A stretch of 9,006 nt of DNA from Acidobacteriota bacterium (GTDB lineage Bacteria; Acidobacteriota; Terriglobia; Terriglobales; Acidobacteriaceae): positions 1-9,006 of the forward strand of contig QHZV01000279.1 of the NCBI GenBank assembly GCA_003224785.1. Reading direction: 5' to 3'. Positions 7,239-9,006 of this stretch are shown here, in pieces. The notes beneath the pieces are model-generated. The model worked only from the letters and a program-made list of their open reading frames with translations. It made no database searches and was not told the origin of the DNA. Every line of letters begins with the position of its first letter. Position 1 is the first letter of the stretch. The position numbers were made by a program, and so were the translations under genes.

Positions 7239-7739
7239 TCAAGAACTCGCCTTCAGCTTCCTCGATTTTTCTTCCACTCCCGCCGCCAGTTTTTCCTTGT
7301 GAGCTTCAAGTTTCTTCGAAATCTCCGAATCCATCACTCCAAGAATCTGTGCGGCCAGAATTCCTGCGTTGGTCGCTCCGGGCTTGCCGATAGCCACTGT
7401 CGCGACCGGAATTCCCGCAGGCATCTGCACGGTGGCGAGAAGCGAGTCCATTCCGTTTAGCGAGGTGGATGGGATTGGCACACCAATGACCGGCAGCGTT
7501 GTGTGTGCCGCAATCACACCAGCCAGATGTGCCGCTCCGCCCGCCCCAGCGATGATCACGCGAACGCCGCGTCCAGCGGCTCGCCGCGCATACTCGGCTG
7601 TGCGGTCCGGAGAGCGGTGTGCCGATGTGACATCAAGCTCGTAAGCGATCCCGAAGCCTTCGAGAGCCTTACCAGCCTCGCGCATAATTTCCAGATCGGA
7701 ATCGCTTCCCATCACAATTGAAACAACAGGTTTGCTCAT
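7239..7739 (-). CDS. purE: N5-carboxyaminoimidazole ribonucleotide mutase PurE (class I)
   Basis: This is a cytoplasmic enzyme of de novo purine synthesis. Class I PurE moves the carboxylate of N5-CAIR, made by PurK, to C4 to give CAIR. The 166 residues include MGSDSD (10-15), the SAHRSPDR loop (39-46) with the catalytic-type His41, and [10 protein letters not shown] (65-74) with His71. They also include [20 protein letters not shown] and [13 protein letters not shown], both typical of class I. The more common AHLPG is AHLAG here. The C-terminus is a short charged helix ([10 protein letters not shown]). The ATG at 7737-7739 is preceded on the - strand by GGAG (7745-7748) with 5-base spacing. 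It lies 121 bases downstream of purD on the same strand, so the two are probably co-transcribed. No purK is visible in the window. A 14-bp direct repeat overlaps both the start and the stop of this gene. Confidence 0.97.
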   Translation of the reverse strand: MSKPVVSIVMGSDSDLEIMREAGKALEGFGIAYELDVTSAHRSPDRTAEYARRAAGRGVRVIIAGAGGAAHLAGVIAAHTTLPVIGVPIPSTSLNGMDSLLATVQMPAGIPVATVAIGKPGATNAGILAAQILGVMDSEISKKLEAHKEKLAAGVEEKSRKLKASS

Positions 7740-7744
7740 GCATT

Positions 7745-7748
7745 CTCC
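7745..7748 (-). promoter_or_regulatory. Ribosome binding site of purE
   Basis: On the - strand GGAG precedes the purE ATG by five bases (AATGC). It supports this start and lies within the 14-bp direct repeat except for its first base on that strand (7748). Confidence 0.7.
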
Positions 7749-7756
7749 AAAGAGAG

Positions 7757-7791
7757 AGCTTCTAGCTCTTAGCTATTAGCTTTTAGCTCGG
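7757..7791. repeat. Five tandem 7-base repeats (AGCTNTT type)
   Basis: AGCT recurs at exactly 7-base spacing at 7757, 7764, 7771, 7778 and 7785. The units on the + strand are AGCTTCT, AGCTCTT, AGCTATT, AGCTTTT and AGCTCGG. The array lies in the 121-base purD-purE gap and would be transcribed in a purD-purE mRNA. Because AGCT is its own reverse complement, the array can pair with itself in many registers. The same heptad logic builds the palindrome at 817-906. Confidence 0.8.
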
Positions 7792-7813
7792 TTCCACAAC
7801 AATCCCCAACTTG

Positions 7814-7826
7814 GTGCGAGTCGCAC
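7814..7826. repeat. 13-bp perfect palindrome in the purD-purE gap
   Basis: GTGCGA and TCGCAC flank a central G, giving perfect dyad symmetry over 13 bp, 35 bases after the purD stop in the direction of transcription. It could be a protein-binding site or a small hairpin (5-bp stem, 3-base loop). No T-run follows. Confidence 0.45.
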
Positions 7827-7860
7827 GTGTCAGCCCGCGAGTTCACTGAAGACCTGATGA

Positions 7861-9006
7861 CTATTTCTTCAGCGCTCGTGCCGCGATGTCCTTCCGCCAA
7901 TGCGCGCCATCAAACTGAATTTTGCCTACCGCCTCATACGCGCGCGCCACTGCCGAACTCAGGTCAGCCGCTCGCGCAGTCACTCCCAAGACTCTGCCGC
8001 CGGAAGTGTAGTACGCGCCATCGCGAGCGCTGGTGCCCGCATGAAATACTTTCACGCCTTCGATCTTGTCGGCTTCCTCAACGCCCGTAATCTTCTTTCC
8101 CACTTCAATCGTGCCGGGATATCCACCCGACGCCATCACCACGCACGCCGACGCATCCTGCGACCAGCGAAAATCACCATCACTTACGCGGCCTTCAATC
8201 GAAGCCTCGATCGCCTCCACCAGATCGCTTTCCGTGCGCATGAGGATCGGCTGGGTCTCGGGATCGCCGAATCGGCAGTTGAATTCGAGCACCTGCGGCC
8301 CGCGCGCAGTCATCATCAGTCCGCAATAGAGTATGCCCTTGTACTCCATTCCTTCTGCCTTCATGCCAGCGACGGTCGGCCGCGCCACGTGCTGCAGCAG
8401 CCAATTCGTCATCTGCTCATCGAGCAAGCCGGGAAAAGAATACGCACCCATACCGCCGGTGTTCGGGCCAGTGTCGCCGTCGCCGACACGCTTGTGGTCC
8501 TGTGCGGCCACAAGTGGAGCAACGCGCTCTCCGTCGCTGAGCACCAGGAAAGAAATCTCATCACCTTGCAGGCACTCTTCAATCACCACGCGCGCGCCCG
8601 CCTCGCCAACCATTTTTCCGGAAAGCGTTTCTCCGGCGGCGGTCGTAGCTTCGTCTTTTGTTTTGCAGATCACCACGCCCTTGCCTGCCGCGAGTCCGTC
8701 GGCCTTCACCACCACGGGCGCGCTGAAGCGGGAGAGTTCATGCTTGACTTCGGAGTTGGAAGCGCAAATCGCGTAATGAGCAGTAGGAATATGGTGGCGC
8801 TGCAGGAATTGCTTCGCGAAAGCCTTGCTTGATTCGAGCTGTGCCGCTGCCTTAGTTGGACCGAACACGGGCCATCCGCGTCGCAAAAACTCGTCCACCA
8901 CTCCCATTTGCAGTGGCAGTTCGGGGCCAACGACAGTCAAATCAGGCTTAAGCTGGTTTGCAACTGCGACTAGCGATTCCACTCTCTTCTGGTCGGCAGG
9001 AACGCA
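7861..9006 (-). CDS. purD: Phosphoribosylamine-glycine ligase PurD (5' part missing)
   Basis: PurD is an ATP-grasp ligase that joins glycine to 5-phosphoribosylamine in the second step of de novo purine synthesis, in the cytoplasm. The frame is open through the right edge of the window, where it reads CVPADQKRVESL, so the gene starts outside. The usual N-terminal Rossmann-like segment (about 45-50 residues with a GxGGREHA motif) is not visible. A GTG at 8980-8982 is internal, not the start. Present are VVGPELPLQMGVVDEF, the ATP-grasp loop KADGLAAGKG (about 8677-8706), DHKRVGDGDTGPNTGGMGAY (about 8440-8499) and the metal-binding LEFNCRFGDPETQP (about 8247-8289). The C-terminal domain is complete to a TAG at 7861-7863. 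All visible catalytic motifs are intact. It lies upstream of purE on the same strand, which fits a purine operon. Confidence 0.97.
   Translation of the reverse strand, partial: CVPADQKRVESLVAVANQLKPDLTVVGPELPLQMGVVDEFLRRGWPVFGPTKAAAQLESSKAFAKQFLQRHHIPTAHYAICASNSEVKHELSRFSAPVVVKADGLAAGKGVVICKTKDEATTAAGETLSGKMVGEAGARVVIEECLQGDEISFLVLSDGERVAPLVAAQDHKRVGDGDTGPNTGGMGAYSFPGLLDEQMTNWLLQHVARPTVAGMKAEGMEYKGILYCGLMMTARGPQVLEFNCRFGDPETQPILMRTESDLVEAIEASIEGRVSDGDFRWSQDASACVVMASGGYPGTIEVGKKITGVEEADKIEGVKVFHAGTSARDGAYYTSGGRVLGVTARAADLSSAVARAYEAVGKIQFDGAHWRKDIAARALKK

Noticed and set aside
7757..7791. Heptad array as a CRISPR.
   Set aside because: Units are only 7 bases long with no spacers, and there are no cas genes nearby.
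7900..8832. A 310-codon open frame on the + strand, antisense to purD.
   Set aside because: It mirrors a clear purD frame, is rich in Arg/His/Ala from complementary codon bias, and has no recognisable domain or ribosome binding site.
8980..8982. GTG as the true start of purD.
   Set aside because: The frame continues to the window edge, and the essential N-terminal domain of PurD must lie beyond it.
1..9006. A novel multi-gene defence, mobile or biosynthetic system.
   Set aside because: Every long gene is a recognised housekeeping or widespread family. There are no transposases, integrases, toxin-antitoxin pairs, tRNAs or inverted-repeat-bounded coding modules.

Overview
The window looks like ordinary chromosomal, housekeeping-rich DNA from a moderately GC-rich Gram-negative bacterium. 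My best guess is an acidobacterium (Terriglobia/Koribacter-like). This rests on the style of the small secreted Ser/Gly-tailed protein, the DUF885 peptidase-like protein, the Mfd and GalU sequences, and heptad-type intergenic repeats. It is an inference, not a database result.

Layout on the + strand: the last 24 codons of an upstream gene (2-76, possibly zapA); a 334-base gap (77-410) with a strong hairpin at 170-190 and a region that folds like a 6S RNA (about 211-390); a small secreted protein (411-809); a 147-base gap filled by a 90-nt imperfect palindrome (817-906) and a promoter-like extended -10; full-length mfd (957-4484); a 67-base gap with two small hairpins and a promoter; a DUF885 putative zinc hydrolase with a signal peptide (4552-6258); and galU (about 6302-7183). 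On the - strand, convergent with galU, lie purE (7239-7739) and, upstream of it in its own direction, purD (7861 to beyond the right edge). The purE-purD gap carries five AGCT-headed 7-base repeats and a 13-bp palindrome.

The genes do not form one pathway. Mfd couples transcription to nucleotide excision repair. GalU makes UDP-glucose for envelope polysaccharide. PurD and PurE catalyse steps of de novo purine synthesis and probably share a transcript. The DUF885 and small secreted proteins probably act outside the cytoplasm. mfd, the DUF885 gene and galU each have their own promoter-like sequence, so they are probably separate units rather than a tight operon.

I found no mobile element, CRISPR array, tRNA, rRNA or defence-type gene cluster. 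The parts most worth following up are non-coding: the 6S-like RNA, the heptad repeats and large palindrome, a 14-bp direct repeat exactly bracketing purE, and two genes whose -10-like elements lie so close to the start codon that leaderless transcripts are plausible.
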